A DNA stretch of 64,000 nt from Candidatus Poribacteria bacterium (GCA_003635255.1 PYJC01000086.1:1-64000); one strand, 5' to 3'. Positions 1 through 8,877 are shown, counted from the stretch's first letter. Translations and numbers: made by a program. The notes: generated by a model from the letters alone, not told the origin.

Positions 1-87
1 ATCACACAGGTGTATCACCAGAAACGCCCACATTCGGCGTTAGGGTATCTGACACCTATGGAATTTCAACGACAAACCTTCTCTTAA
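1..87 (+). pseudogene. IS3-family transposase (OrfB) C-terminal end, cut by window edge
   Basis: The first 87 bases read in frame 1 as the end of an integrase-core transposase: YHQKRPHSALGYLTPMEF is the classic C-terminal signature of IS3-group OrfB proteins, followed by a TAA stop. Only 28 residues are inside the window, so whether the rest is intact cannot be judged. It converges on the methyltransferase gene of the minus strand, whose stop codon overlaps this one by a few bases. The insertion-sequence end must lie a little to the right, within about 88-135, and appears to have cut off the methyltransferase C-terminus. Confidence 0.8.
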
Positions 88-1769
88 CTTTGCGAAATTG
101 TGGTCTGAATAAACGTTGGCACTTCAAAGTATGAACTGAGGCCTGCTTGTCCATCGGCTACATGAGTTATCTTTTTCTTGAGTATTGTTTGCATTGTTTT
201 CGTATACTCTTGAGGTCTGTCACTACCTTGGAACGGGGATTTGGCACCATCTATGCCAGCAGGATCTGCACCGGGTTTCGTGAAAGGAGGGTTCTGAATA
301 ACAACATCAAACGTTTTGTAAGGAAATTCCTTTTGGAGATCAACTATCCTATTTTCTTTCCCTCCAACCTGTTTAGCTTCCCTATCAAATAACTTCAGAT
401 CATCAAGCAATTCAAGTGAACCTACCGCGTAATCACCATTGTCTAATTTACCATAAGGGGCAGTAAGAATACGCGTGCCGCCAAGTTTCATATTAGCATA
501 CCTACTCGCAAGTGCTGCAGCGGTAAGATGTGTCGCGTTCGGCATAATATCTACACCACCAATGTTCTTTTCCAACATCCGCTGATGGATGTCCCTACCG
601 TTTCCACCAGATTGTTCATAGAGAGCCAAGACGCGTTGATAGACACCGTTCAGCAGTGCCCCTGTGCCGCATGCAAAGTCTGCAATTTTTGGGAGTTTAC
701 CTCTCGGGAGTTCAGGCATCACAAGCGTAGAAAGCAGCACGGCACTTTCTGGAAGAGTATAGTTTGCCTTGACATATTTCCGATCGGTAATTAACTTTTG
801 AAACACTATCCCGGCGAGTTCATGGATTTGTGCTATGCCGGTATCAACGAGGTCCTTGGCTGCTTCACATAGAAGTTTCAAGATATGTTTAACCAGTCTG
901 TCGTCCGTTGCAAGTGCTTCAACAAGGTCACGGGCATCTTCAAAGATTGGACGGTAATTAACCTTGAGAATTGCATTCCAGTCCTCAATAACATCAGCAT
1001 AATCAATTGTAGGCAGAAGTTGACGGAGCGAGCGGACAGATTCCATTTCTGTTTTGCCAGCGAGGGAACTCTGAAATACAAAAGCATCGGTGATAATCAG
1101 GGCTGCCATACGGAGCGTTTGTGTATTCGGTTTTTCTTCTGTGTCATTTTTCTCTTTAGAGAAGACCTCTTGGTGCAAAATTGCCTCAATTTTTGTGCCA
1201 ATAGCAGGATGCTCAACGATAGCATCTTCAAGTAGATATGCTGCTTTGTTGATACTTTTCTCCATCTCTTCAGCAGCCTCTTCAAGTTGGGAATTCGGCA
1301 TTGCACCGATGTGAAGTGCATTTGCGATGTCACCTACAGTGCCTGTTGCCCATCCGTTTGTTGGAAAGTGTGCAACGGTATCACCGACCGTATTGACAAG
1401 TTTGTACTGAAGATCATCTGCCTTGCGCAGTTGTGGATTGATATCTGCTCCTGCCATCGTCTTAAAACGGTCAGGATAAAGGATCGCCATGACGTTGTTC
1501 AGGGTTTTTCCAACGACGTGGTATTCCGTTTCAAGTTCAAGCACAAGTCTTGTTTCCGCTTGTTCAATAAGATTTTTGGCGTTGGTAGTGGTAGCAAATT
1601 TGGCTTCAATTCCTACTGGTTCTCTGCCTCGCTCAATCACGAGTGCATCAAGTTCACTGTTGCCCTTGATAAACGCATGTACAGCCGTTTCGAGTTCCCA
1701 TCCGTGGCGCATGTTTCGCAGGATGTTCACCAATTCGTTCGTGATTGTTGTTTCGCGTTGGTTCGGCAT
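84..1769 (-). pseudogene. Fused PD-(D/E)xK nuclease / N6-adenine DNA methyltransferase, C-terminally truncated
   Basis: A 561-residue reading frame with SD TAAGGAA before the ATG. The N-terminus carries a PD-(D/E)xK-like nuclease core (D41 ... E55-A-K57). The middle is helical. The C-terminal part has the N6-adenine methyltransferase motif I FACGTG (365-370) and motif IV NPPF (493-496). This order fits type IIG-like single-chain restriction-modification enzymes. The family normally continues for hundreds of residues after NPPF into the rest of the methylase and a target-recognition domain. Here the homologous reading ends shortly after GLSSYF, and the last ~13 residues look like insertion-sequence-end DNA. 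I therefore call it truncated by the adjacent IS3-type element and probably inactive for sequence recognition. Confidence 0.7.
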
Positions 1770-2160
1770 AATATTTCCTTAGGGTTGTTTTCGATGGTTA
1801 TGGATCTGGTGCGGTTAGGAAACCGAACCATAGGTGTCAATTTAGGGAGTAACAGCCTTTCTACAAATGCCGCCCCTACGGGGCTTGGTTTTTGGCAGAG
1901 GCACATTTCTACACAGATGCCGTCCCTACGGGACTAAAGAGGGCGTTGAAGTATCCAAGGTTTATGTCTAAGGTCCGGTTCGGTTAGGAAACCGAACCTA
2001 CCGGGCCTGGGTCTGAGACGGTTATTATTTTTAAAATTGACACTTATGGTGGGGTTGCAAACCGAACCTACCGGACTTGGGGATCAATGCCACCATTTTT
2101 CTAAAATTGACACTTATGGTTCGGTTAGGAAACCGAACCTACCGAGTTGAGAACATCATT
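1770..2160. repeat. Intergenic cluster of short palindromic repeats
   Basis: This 391-bp gap holds no convincing gene. It contains four copies of a palindrome with arms GGTTCGGTT / AACCGAACC around AGGA (perfect copies at 1977-1998 and 2118-2139; degenerate copies near 1809-1830 and 2048-2068). It also contains two copies of a second palindrome, GCCGCCCCTACGGGGC-like, at about 1869-1885 and 1918-1934. The segment TAAAATTGACACTTATGG occurs twice, 69 bp apart (about 2032-2049 and 2101-2118), so part of the array grew by tandem duplication. The GCCGCCCCTACGGGGC unit recurs at 4446-4461. Confidence 0.8.
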
Positions 2161-3000
2161 TTATATCGAATAGAATTCCGAAGCGTTTTCGTAAAAGAGT
2201 CTGTTTTTCTCTGCATCTGACGCATCTTCGACAGCCCATAGGAGTGCGTCTACCCATTCCTGATATGTTGCCGCCAGGGTACACACGGGCCAATCACTCC
2301 CGAACATGAGTCGCTCATAGCCGAATGCTTCTATCAGATGCTGGATATACGGCTTGAGTTCTTCACGCGTCCAATTCTCGCTTGCGGTTGTCACGATCCC
2401 GGATACTTTGCAGTGGACATTCTCGAAATCGGCGAGTTCCCGGATATGCGATGCCCACGGCTCAAATTGCCTACCTTTTATGTCTGGTCCCCCGCAGTGA
2501 TTAAGAGCGTGCCGCACATCTGGTGTCGCCTTGACTAATTCGATTGCCGCCGGCAGCTGCGTGCTGTTCGCACAGAGTTCAAAGGAGAGATCAAATTTTG
2601 TCAGCAATTTCACGCCGTTAATCAGTTCAGGAGCGGCATAGAACTGTGGATCGGGATGGTGCCACGCCATCCGACGTACCCCAACGACGAGTCCGAACCC
2701 TACAAGCTGTTCAAGAATAGCCTCGGCGTTCGGTTTCTCCAACGGTGCTGCTGCCGCGATTGCGCCTATCATGCCATCTGTCTCAGCGATTTCTGTTAAC
2801 CACTCTACCTCCTTGACGACATCCGTTTCAGCGGGATCTCCCTCAACGTGTACGGATTTGATGACGTTAAGGTCACCGATCGCTTCACGATAGTCTTCCG
2901 GTGTATACCGCTTTCCCAACAGATCAAAGCCTTCGAGCCAAGGATATTCCAAGTTTTCAGTATCCCAGAGGTGTTGGTGGGTATCAATTATTTTGAGCAT
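2161..3000 (-). CDS. Amidohydrolase-2 family protein (COG3618; lactonase-like)
   Basis: A 279-residue TIM-barrel metal-dependent hydrolase of the amidohydrolase_2 group. This family contains L-fuconolactonase, L-rhamnonolactonase and 2-pyrone-4,6-dicarboxylate lactonase. Visible signatures are the N-terminal metal-binding DTHQHLWD (residues ~6-13), the HCGGP loop (~168-172) and GSDWPV near the C-terminus, whose Asp is the catalytic residue. Length is normal for the family. No signal peptide is present, so it is cytoplasmic. A lactonase acting in sugar-acid catabolism (fucose or rhamnose type) fits best, and the sulfatases in this window point to degradation of sulfated, deoxysugar-rich glycans. 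The exact substrate cannot be read from sequence. Confidence 0.8.
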   Translation of the reverse strand: MLKIIDTHQHLWDTENLEYPWLEGFDLLGKRYTPEDYREAIGDLNVIKSVHVEGDPAETDVVKEVEWLTEIAETDGMIGAIAAAAPLEKPNAEAILEQLVGFGLVVGVRRMAWHHPDPQFYAAPELINGVKLLTKFDLSFELCANSTQLPAAIELVKATPDVRHALNHCGGPDIKGRQFEPWASHIRELADFENVHCKVSGIVTTASENWTREELKPYIQHLIEAFGYERLMFGSDWPVCTLAATYQEWVDALLWAVEDASDAEKNRLFYENASEFYSI

Positions 3001-3131
3001 CTATATTTCCTCATTTTTAGGGGTTAGGCATGTTTTTGCCTGAAAGTATAGCACGGTATTGGAATACCGTCAAATTCGGGGTTTTCAGTTATCAGCACTA
3101 TCCCTTGTGGCAAGCATTACTGAAAAATGAT

Positions 3132-3160
3132 TTGAATTTTACAGAAATATCTCGTATAAT
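3132..3160 (+). promoter_or_regulatory. Sigma70-type promoter for the Zn-peptidase gene
   Basis: TTGAAT (3132-3137), a 17-bp spacer and a perfect TATAAT (3155-3160) lie about 60 bp upstream of the ATG at 3220, which has GGAGG eight bases before it. Confidence 0.6.
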
Positions 3161-3219
3161 TTTTTAACCTAAGAGATATTTAAGAAAAAGAATAAAAACA
3201 GAATTTGGAGGCGTTTATT

Positions 3220-3918
3220 ATGCTTTGGGCTTTATTTGATCCGCTCTATCTCATAATCCTTGCGCCGGGACTTGCATTGTCTCTATACGCAACATTTCGC
3301 ACAAAATCGACATTCTCAAAATACTCGAAAGTCGGGTCGCGCAGCGGGCTCACTGGAGCAGCGGCTGCCGAACTGATGCTTAAAAGGCACGGTGTGAGCG
3401 GTGTCCGGATTGAACGTTCAGGTGGGTGGTTAAGCGACCACTACGATCCGTCTAAGAAGGCATTACGGTTGTCTGAGGATGTCTATTCGAGTCAGTCGCT
3501 CTCCGCAATAGGTGTCGCCTGTCATGAAGCGGGGCACGCGATGCAGGATGCGCAGGGTTACGGCATGTTGGGTCTGCGTACTGCGCTTGTTCCTGCGACC
3601 AATTTCAGTTCAACCTTTGCGTATATTTTGCTGATAGCAGGCGTCTTTCTCCAGTTCACAGGCTTGATATTCCTCGGCGTATGCCTATTTTCAGTGGGTG
3701 TCGTTTTTTCGTTGATAACGCTTCCTGTTGAATGGGATGCCAGCAGACGTGCGAAAGTCGCAATAGATGAAGCGGGGATGCTCTCACCGGAAGAGAATCG
3801 ACACGCGAGTAAGGTGTTGAACGCGGCGTTTTTAACCTATCTTGCTGCAGCGGTGACAAGCGTCCTCACACTGGTCTATTACCTGATACGGCTGGGGGTG
3901 TTGGGTGGTGATGAATAA
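3220..3918 (+). CDS. YugP-like membrane zinc metallopeptidase (Zn_peptidase_2)
   Basis: 232 residues starting at the ATG at 3220. An in-frame TTG at 3205 is less likely because GGAGG at 3207-3211 serves the ATG. The zinc-binding HExxH-type motif CHEAGHA is followed by MQDAQGY, characteristic of the YugP/DUF230 family. An N-terminal membrane anchor (residues ~4-22) and two or three hydrophobic segments after the active site make it an integral membrane protease. Length is usual for the family (~225-235 residues). Physiological substrates are not known for the family. It is preceded by a strong promoter and followed by a convergent gene, so it is probably monocistronic. Confidence 0.85.
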   Translation: MLWALFDPLYLIILAPGLALSLYATFRTKSTFSKYSKVGSRSGLTGAAAAELMLKRHGVSGVRIERSGGWLSDHYDPSKKALRLSEDVYSSQSLSAIGVACHEAGHAMQDAQGYGMLGLRTALVPATNFSSTFAYILLIAGVFLQFTGLIFLGVCLFSVGVVFSLITLPVEWDASRRAKVAIDEAGMLSPEENRHASKVLNAAFLTYLAAAVTSVLTLVYYLIRLGVLGGDE

Positions 3919-3966
3919 TAGAATAGTGGCGCGGCACGGAACCGCGCCGATAGGGGAATTACGGGC

Positions 3967-4395
3967 TTACGCCTTGTTTTCGATATCGACACCGGGCCAC
4001 TGATCGTCTTGCTCGGTAATGTCGACGACGATACCGTCGGGATCTTCCACTTTGAAAGCGACTGAAAGCAGTTCGTCCGAATTGGGATCGTAAGGTTTGC
4101 TGCCATCTAAGCCTTCCCAAGTGATCTCAAAGCCGAGGTCTTCACACCGCTGTGCGGCTTCTCGTAAATTTGGGACCCGGACACCGATGTGGAGATAGTC
4201 TAACATTCCGCCGACGTGTTCGGGACGTTCGGGACCGCGGTGTTGAAATACACGGAAATTGTGATAACCATCGGTGAGATCGTAGCAGCCGTTCATCGTT
4301 GAGAAGACGCGTAATCCGAGCGCATCGCGCCAGAAACGGATGCTCTTCTCCAGATCGGTCGTTCGGACACCGATGTGTACGAGTGTTGTTGACAT
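3967..4395 (-). CDS. VOC-superfamily (glyoxalase/bleomycin-resistance-like) protein
   Basis: 142 residues from the ATG at 4395, which has AAAGGAAA just upstream; the reading frame is open nine codons further but without a ribosome site. Two beta-alpha-beta-beta-beta modules are visible: the first opens VHIGVRTTDLEKSIRFWRD and the second contains DYLHIGVRVPNL and ends FKVEDPDGIVVDITE. The metal ligands expected for the fold are His in HIGV (first), His in YLHIGV and Glu in DITE. It could be a glyoxalase-like lyase, isomerase or dioxygenase; the sequence alone does not decide. It lies downstream of the PhyH gene on the same strand, with a repeat-bearing gap. Confidence 0.75.
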   Translation of the reverse strand: MSTTLVHIGVRTTDLEKSIRFWRDALGLRVFSTMNGCYDLTDGYHNFRVFQHRGPERPEHVGGMLDYLHIGVRVPNLREAAQRCEDLGFEITWEGLDGSKPYDPNSDELLSVAFKVEDPDGIVVDITEQDDQWPGVDIENKA

Positions 4396-4445
4396 AAGAG
4401 ATTTCCTTTTGTTACGGCACACAGCGCGTGCCTTTCTATAAACAT

Positions 4446-4461
4446 GCCGCCCCTACGGGGC
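4446..4461. repeat. Dispersed palindrome GCCGCCCCTACGGGGC
   Basis: A 16-bp GC-rich palindrome-like unit identical to the unit near 1869. It sits in the short gap between the VOC gene and the PhyH gene on the minus strand. No gene is seen in the surrounding gap (4396-4557). Confidence 0.7.
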
Positions 4462-4557
4462 TAAAGAGTTTCTCTGACCCAGTAAAAGGTAGGTGTCAGT
4501 TCCAGAAAGTCCATAATTATGTAAATTCTGTCTGAATGATATTCGTATAGTTGCACT

Positions 4558-5346
4558 TTAAATCCAGACGGTTGGTTCGCGGTTTTCTGCGCGGTGCTCG
4601 TAGAGGACTTTGACATCATCGGGTAACCCATCGAATGTTTCACCCGGAATTGTGGCAGTATTAACACCGAAGAGTTCTAAATTCAGCCACCACGGTGCGT
4701 ATCTGACGACAACTGCAGTGCGTTTACCGGCGCTCGGGTTTTCTGCGTTGGAGTGCCAAATTCGGCTGTCCATGATAAGGACACTGCCAGCACTTCCGAT
4801 GGCTTGCATTTCACCGTCAAGCGGGTTTCGGTCGCCGATACCGTCCTCTTTGCCTCTGGGGTTGCGAAGGTCTACATGGGTCTTAGGCACAATCCAAGTG
4901 CCGCCGTTCTCAGTGGTAAATTCAGAGAGCATCCAGAGGGTTGTAATACCGATAACAGCACTCGGGAACGGTTGAGTGATGTGCCACTTCTGGTTTAAGT
5001 CGTAGGGAAAATCGGAGTGGTATGCCCGCACTAATTCATAATGTGGGGGACGAATCTTATACTCGGTTTGCGAGATACGGACCTGGGGTCCTAACACTTG
5101 ACGGATAGTGGCGAGAAGTCGCTCATTCGCGAGATGTGCGGCAAATTTTGGCATGAAACTGATAACATTACGTTCCCATCTGCCGTGCTCTTTGCTGAAT
5201 TCATTATAGTCTACTTCTGAGGTTTCGACCTCTTCACGGACCTCGTCAACGACCCTCGCAGGAACAACGTCTTCCAAGACGCACCAGCCTTCTTCCCGCA
5301 ATTGCGTAACATAAGGTTCGACGGTTTCCAATAAGTTGTCTGCCAT
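4558..5346 (-). CDS. Phytanoyl-CoA dioxygenase family (PhyH) Fe(II)/2-oxoglutarate oxygenase
   Basis: 262 residues from the ATG at 5346, chosen because AAGGAGG lies five bases upstream. The frame is open to 5376, but that region holds the ribosome site. The Fe(II) facial triad is visible as H110-x-D112 (AYHSDFPYD) and distal H198 (RIWHSN), with a 2-oxoglutarate-binding Arg about 11 residues later (KRTAVVVR). Length and motif spacing match the PhyH family, which hydroxylates lipids or small-molecule natural products in bacteria. The gene starts 17 bp after the stop of an SCP2 sterol-carrier gene on the same strand. An oxygenase with a lipid carrier suggests a hydrophobic substrate. A second PhyH occurs at 15716-16567. 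Confidence 0.85.
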   Translation of the reverse strand: MADNLLETVEPYVTQLREEGWCVLEDVVPARVVDEVREEVETSEVDYNEFSKEHGRWERNVISFMPKFAAHLANERLLATIRQVLGPQVRISQTEYKIRPPHYELVRAYHSDFPYDLNQKWHITQPFPSAVIGITTLWMLSEFTTENGGTWIVPKTHVDLRNPRGKEDGIGDRNPLDGEMQAIGSAGSVLIMDSRIWHSNAENPSAGKRTAVVVRYAPWWLNLELFGVNTATIPGETFDGLPDDVKVLYEHRAENREPTVWI

Positions 5347-5363
5347 TGCAGCCTCCTTGTCTG

Positions 5364-5762
5364 TCATGAATCGCAATCGGTTTCTCGTTCGCGGTTATAG
5401 CGAACTGCAGTCTTAATCAGCGGCGCAAGACGCATCACCTTGCCGAGGGAGCCGTTGATGCCAATCTCGCGTGTTGTAATGGCACCGATAACGTTGAGTT
5501 CGCCTGTCCAAAATCTGTAGGCGACATCGCCTGTCATAGTGAGTTCAACGTCTGGATTCGCGTTATCACATACACCGCAGACGATACTATATTTGCCATT
5601 TGCTGCAGTTAACGTCATCGTACAATCCGGCGAGGTATAGTTAAACTGGACGCTCAGCGTCAAGGATTTGAGTGCCTCTTGTGCTTCCGGTAACGTTGCA
5701 ATTTCTGCAAACAGTTCACTGATATAACCATAGAGTTGTTCAGATGTTTCAAATATAGCCAT
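5364..5762 (-). CDS. SCP2 sterol-carrier domain protein
   Basis: 132 residues if read from the ATG at 5762 (MAIFETSEQ...). An upstream in-frame ATG at 5789 falls inside a good -10 hexamer and is therefore unlikely. The SCP2 fold is recognisable from an N-terminal helix, the strand FNYTSPDCTMTLT, GDVAYRFWTGELN and the C-terminal GSLGKVMRLAPL. SCP2 domains bind acyl chains or sterol-like lipids in a hydrophobic tunnel. It forms a two-gene unit with the downstream PhyH oxygenase. No Shine-Dalgarno sequence is visible, consistent with a leaderless or near-leaderless message. Confidence 0.75.
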   Translation of the reverse strand: MAIFETSEQLYGYISELFAEIATLPEAQEALKSLTLSVQFNYTSPDCTMTLTAANGKYSIVCGVCDNANPDVELTMTGDVAYRFWTGELNVIGAITTREIGINGSLGKVMRLAPLIKTAVRYNRERETDCDS

Positions 5763-5774
5763 AGTTTGCGATAT

Positions 5775-5804
5775 AGCATACCGTAGCAACGCTTATGAAG
5801 TCAA
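5775..5804 (-). promoter_or_regulatory. Promoter of the SCP2-PhyH operon
   Basis: On the minus strand TTGACT (5804-5799), an 18-bp spacer and TATGCT (5780-5775) precede the SCP2 ATG at 5762. Transcription would be expected to begin about 5768, giving a 5' leader of only a few bases. Confidence 0.5.
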
Positions 5805-5837
5805 GTAACTTTTTAAGAAAATTTTAGGAGTTATAAA

Positions 5838-6407
5838 ATGAAAAGATCAAGTGCTTTAGAACGTATCTCCGATGCATTAGGCGGTGAGCAAGGCTTGAGG
5901 CGGTTAAGAAACGTCTTCGGTATCCCGAGTTTCTGCTATAAGTCCCCTATAGGATGGATAGACATCATCGCGGAGGAGAACCGTATTTTGCGTGCTTCCT
6001 TTAGTGAAGAAACACCTTCGTCTGGACCTACTTTCCCCCCAACTCTCCCTGTTCTCACCAGAACGATTAAATTGTTAGACCTCTATTTTGCTGGAGGCCC
6101 GATTGATTTTGTTGAGATATCGGTACAATTAGCATATACGACAGACTTCCAGCAGCAAGTCTGGAACGCCATTCGGCAGATTCCTTATGGAGAAGTGCAG
6201 AGTTATCAATGGATTGCGGACCAGATAGGAAAACCGAAGGCTGTTCGTGCGGTTGGTAACGCCGTTGGTGCGAACCCTGTCTCTATTCTCATTCCGTGCC
6301 ATCGTGTTATCAGGAGCAATGGTGCATTAGGCGGCTATGGTGGCGGATTAGAGCGGAAACGCCAACTGTTAGCACTTGAGGGACACGATATTGAAAAATT
6401 TAAGTAA
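5838..6407 (+). CDS. ogt: Methylated-DNA-[protein]-cysteine S-methyltransferase
   Basis: 189 residues, SD AGGAG at 5825-5829. A single-turnover DNA repair protein that transfers alkyl groups from O6-alkylguanine to its own cysteine. The active-site motif IPCHRV is at residues 152-157 (C154), followed by GALGGYGGG. The helix-turn-helix and Arg finger region (RAVGNAVGANP, residues ~137-147) is intact. The N-terminal ribonuclease-like domain is present and no AdaA zinc domain is fused, so it is the Ogt/MGMT type. It is probably transcribed with the downstream PLP lyase (46-bp gap) but functionally independent of it. Confidence 0.9.
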   Translation: MKRSSALERISDALGGEQGLRRLRNVFGIPSFCYKSPIGWIDIIAEENRILRASFSEETPSSGPTFPPTLPVLTRTIKLLDLYFAGGPIDFVEISVQLAYTTDFQQQVWNAIRQIPYGEVQSYQWIADQIGKPKAVRAVGNAVGANPVSILIPCHRVIRSNGALGGYGGGLERKRQLLALEGHDIEKFK

Positions 6408-6453
6408 AGTGCTTTTCCATAAGATAATTTTAACAGACCTCTGGGAGCTTTAA

Positions 6454-7659
6454 ATGACATCAGAAAAAAAATTAGGAAAATCCACCCAAGCCATCCATGC
6501 GGGTGAAAGGCAATCGTCTCCGACCCAAAAAAGCGGGATACCGCTTCTACCGCCTATCTATCAGAACAGTACTTTCCGTTTTACGACAGCTGCGGAATGT
6601 GCGGAAGCATTCCGAGACGAAGAGAGCGGTTATGTCTATACCCGTTGGGGGAACCCGACACAAGAGGTATTAGAGAAGAAACTTGCCGTGCTTGAGGCAG
6701 GCGAAGCCGCACTTGCGACGGCATCGGGGATGGGAGCGGTGAGTACCGCACTGCTTACCGCTTTAGCCGACGGTGGACACGTCGTCGCTATGGAAAACCT
6801 CTATTCCGCGACGTTCCAAATCCTCAGTGAAGAACTCCCACGCTTCGGAATTGAGACGACATTCGTCGATGCTACAGACCCTTCACAAATCGAACGCGCC
6901 ATCAGACCTGATACGAAGGTGCTCTATCTTGAAAGCCCAACGAACCCGCTCCTTAAACTGATAGATTTGCGGGCATCTGCCGAGATAGCAAAAGCGCACG
7001 ATATGATCTCGATCATTGATAACACCTTTGCGACCCCGTGCGGGCAGCAACCGATTACGCTCGGTATCGATGTCGTTGTCCACAGTATGACGAAATATTT
7101 GAGTGGTACCGGTGCGGTCATTGCGGGAGCAATTATCGGGCAGAAGGCATTCGTTACACGCGCCAAAGAAGGAGCACTGCGCAACTTCGGGGCAGTTATT
7201 AGCCCGTTTAATGCCTGGCTAACATTACAAGGGATCACAACGCTGCCGCTACGATTTGCGCGGCACTGCGAAAATGCGGTGCGAGTGGCGGCGTTTCTCG
7301 AAGCACATCCGGCAGTGGCGTGGGTTCGTTATCCCGGTTTGCCGAGTCATCCACAACATGAACTCGCCAAACACCAAATGGATGCTTTCGGGGGTATGAT
7401 AACGCTGGAACTGAAAGGTGGACGCGCAGCGGGTGAACACCTCGTTGATCGGCTCCAACGGTGCGCGCTTGCGGTTAGTTTGGGAGACGTACGGACCCTA
7501 ATTTGCCATCCGGCATCAACGACGCACTCACATGTTCCAGCAGAAATCCGTCAGCAGATCGGCATCGCAGATGGTTTGGTCAGAATCTCTGTTGGCTTAG
7601 AGGATGTTGAAGATATCCTCGCTGACCTCGAACAGGCTTTAGAGTCCTGTGCTCCGTAG
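6454..7659 (+). CDS. Cys/Met-metabolism PLP-dependent lyase (cystathionine/methionine gamma-lyase family)
   Basis: 401 residues, SD GGGAG before the ATG. A fold-type I PLP enzyme. Visible are the neighbouring-subunit phosphate-binding YTR (Y62-R64), SGMGA (91-95), the PLP-ring Asp in IIDNTFATP (D189) and the Schiff-base lysine HSMTKYLSG (K214). SxxTHSHV and a C-terminal ISVGLED complete the family pattern. Length is typical of MetB, MetC, MetY and MGL enzymes. Residue differences that separate gamma-lyase from gamma-synthase cannot be settled by eye; the local order VYTRWGNPT is most like gamma-lyases. Its stop overlaps the convergent TPR gene by 21 bp. Confidence 0.85.
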   Translation: MTSEKKLGKSTQAIHAGERQSSPTQKSGIPLLPPIYQNSTFRFTTAAECAEAFRDEESGYVYTRWGNPTQEVLEKKLAVLEAGEAALATASGMGAVSTALLTALADGGHVVAMENLYSATFQILSEELPRFGIETTFVDATDPSQIERAIRPDTKVLYLESPTNPLLKLIDLRASAEIAKAHDMISIIDNTFATPCGQQPITLGIDVVVHSMTKYLSGTGAVIAGAIIGQKAFVTRAKEGALRNFGAVISPFNAWLTLQGITTLPLRFARHCENAVRVAAFLEAHPAVAWVRYPGLPSHPQHELAKHQMDAFGGMITLELKGGRAAGEHLVDRLQRCALAVSLGDVRTLICHPASTTHSHVPAEIRQQIGIADGLVRISVGLEDVEDILADLEQALESCAP

Positions 7660-8877
7660 CGTTCGTATATAATTTTCGTTGATATTGTTTGACTTGTGCG
7701 TTGCCTCGCGATGTGGTTCTGGGAACTCTGTGAGCAGCTTCTGATACGCCGCTACTGCTAAATCCGTTTCACTATTGTCCTCATAAATTTTTCCGACCGA
7801 ATATTGCGCCATCCGTCGAGTGTCATAATCGTAGGTAGCATTATCCGCCACTTTTTGAAACGCATCAACAGCAGTTGTTATATCCTCGTTCGCAAGGGCG
7901 ATGCGTGCGATGTAGATTTGTGCGCTGGCGACATTTTCGTTGCGTGGGAACAGATCAATCCCTTTCTCAAGCTCGGCGATGGCTTCATCGTACTTCTCAA
8001 GCCTTCCATAAGCCCATCCCATGTAGAAATATGCATCCTGCCCGACTTTGGTGTCTGGATAGAGATCGATGACCTTTTGGTAGCCTTCAAGTGCCTCCTG
8101 ATATTTCCCCTCTGCGAGATACGCCTGCGGGATACCGAAACTCGCCAAGGGTGCGAGATCAGGATCCCCCGAATCAACGACGTTTGTGAACTCCACGCGC
8201 GCGTTTTCGTATTCCTGCATGTTGAGATAGATTTCGCCTGTAACGTATAAAATCTGATAGAGTATCGGGCTGTCGCTGAAGGGTTCTCGAAGTGTATCAA
8301 ACTGCACGAGCGCGTTGTTCAATTCACCTTTCCCATAGTAGCACATTGCTGTATTAAACTGTGCTTGGTCCGACAGTTCACTGCCGGGGTATATTGTTAT
8401 TAATTGGTTGTAAAGTGCGATGGCGCGGTCATAGTACGCGTCAAGCGATTCAAGTGTACCCGTCTTTTTTAGATCTTCTGCGATCTTATAAGAAGCGAAA
8501 GCGATGGCGTACATCGAATCGTCCGCCCACTCACTGTCGGGATAATTATTGATGAGTCGGCGGAAGAGTGCGAACGCCTCTTCATCGGTGCGTGGCAGGC
8601 GTGAGGCGAGTTGATAGATCGCATCATCTGCCCACATGCTATCAGGATAGTTCTCGAAGACCTCACGGTATGCAGCTCGGACTTCGCGCAAATGGTTTTT
8701 GTCGGGACTATCAAGTTCCACCGGTGGTTCATCGATTTGTTTTACTGCTGTCCACGCTTTGTCTGCGTTGTCGTAGTAGTGCTCGTAGCTGGTGTTGTTT
8801 CCGGTGATACGCCCCAGCCAAAACCCACCCGCGAGCGCGATCAGCACGCAGATCTCTGCGATTATGAACTTCTTCAT
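7639..8877 (-). CDS. Membrane-anchored TPR (YbgF/BamD-like) protein
   Basis: 412 residues with an uncleaved or weakly cleaved N-terminal hydrophobic segment (residues 4-22, IIAEICVLIALAGGFWLG), placing the rest in the periplasm. At least seven tetratricopeptide-like repeats follow, with the FENYPDSMWADDA / NNYPDSEWADDS / ITIYPGSELSDQA pattern typical of Tol-Pal/BamD-type TPR proteins. A cell-envelope scaffolding role is inferred. The ribosome site AAGGAG lies in a tandemly duplicated 18-bp unit, so two SD copies precede the ATG. The 3' end overlaps the convergent PLP-lyase gene. Confidence 0.75.
   Translation of the reverse strand: MKKFIIAEICVLIALAGGFWLGRITGNNTSYEHYYDNADKAWTAVKQIDEPPVELDSPDKNHLREVRAAYREVFENYPDSMWADDAIYQLASRLPRTDEEAFALFRRLINNYPDSEWADDSMYAIAFASYKIAEDLKKTGTLESLDAYYDRAIALYNQLITIYPGSELSDQAQFNTAMCYYGKGELNNALVQFDTLREPFSDSPILYQILYVTGEIYLNMQEYENARVEFTNVVDSGDPDLAPLASFGIPQAYLAEGKYQEALEGYQKVIDLYPDTKVGQDAYFYMGWAYGRLEKYDEAIAELEKGIDLFPRNENVASAQIYIARIALANEDITTAVDAFQKVADNATYDYDTRRMAQYSVGKIYEDNSETDLAVAAYQKLLTEFPEPHREATHKSNNINENYIRTLRSTGL

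Noticed and set aside
1489-1937. Plus-strand frames across the truncated methyltransferase gene.
   Set aside because: Antisense shadows of a gene with clear motifs; no start signals.
3205-3219. TTG at 3205 as the start of the Zn-peptidase.
   Set aside because: The GGAGG ribosome site overlaps that stretch, so the ATG at 3220 is the supported start.
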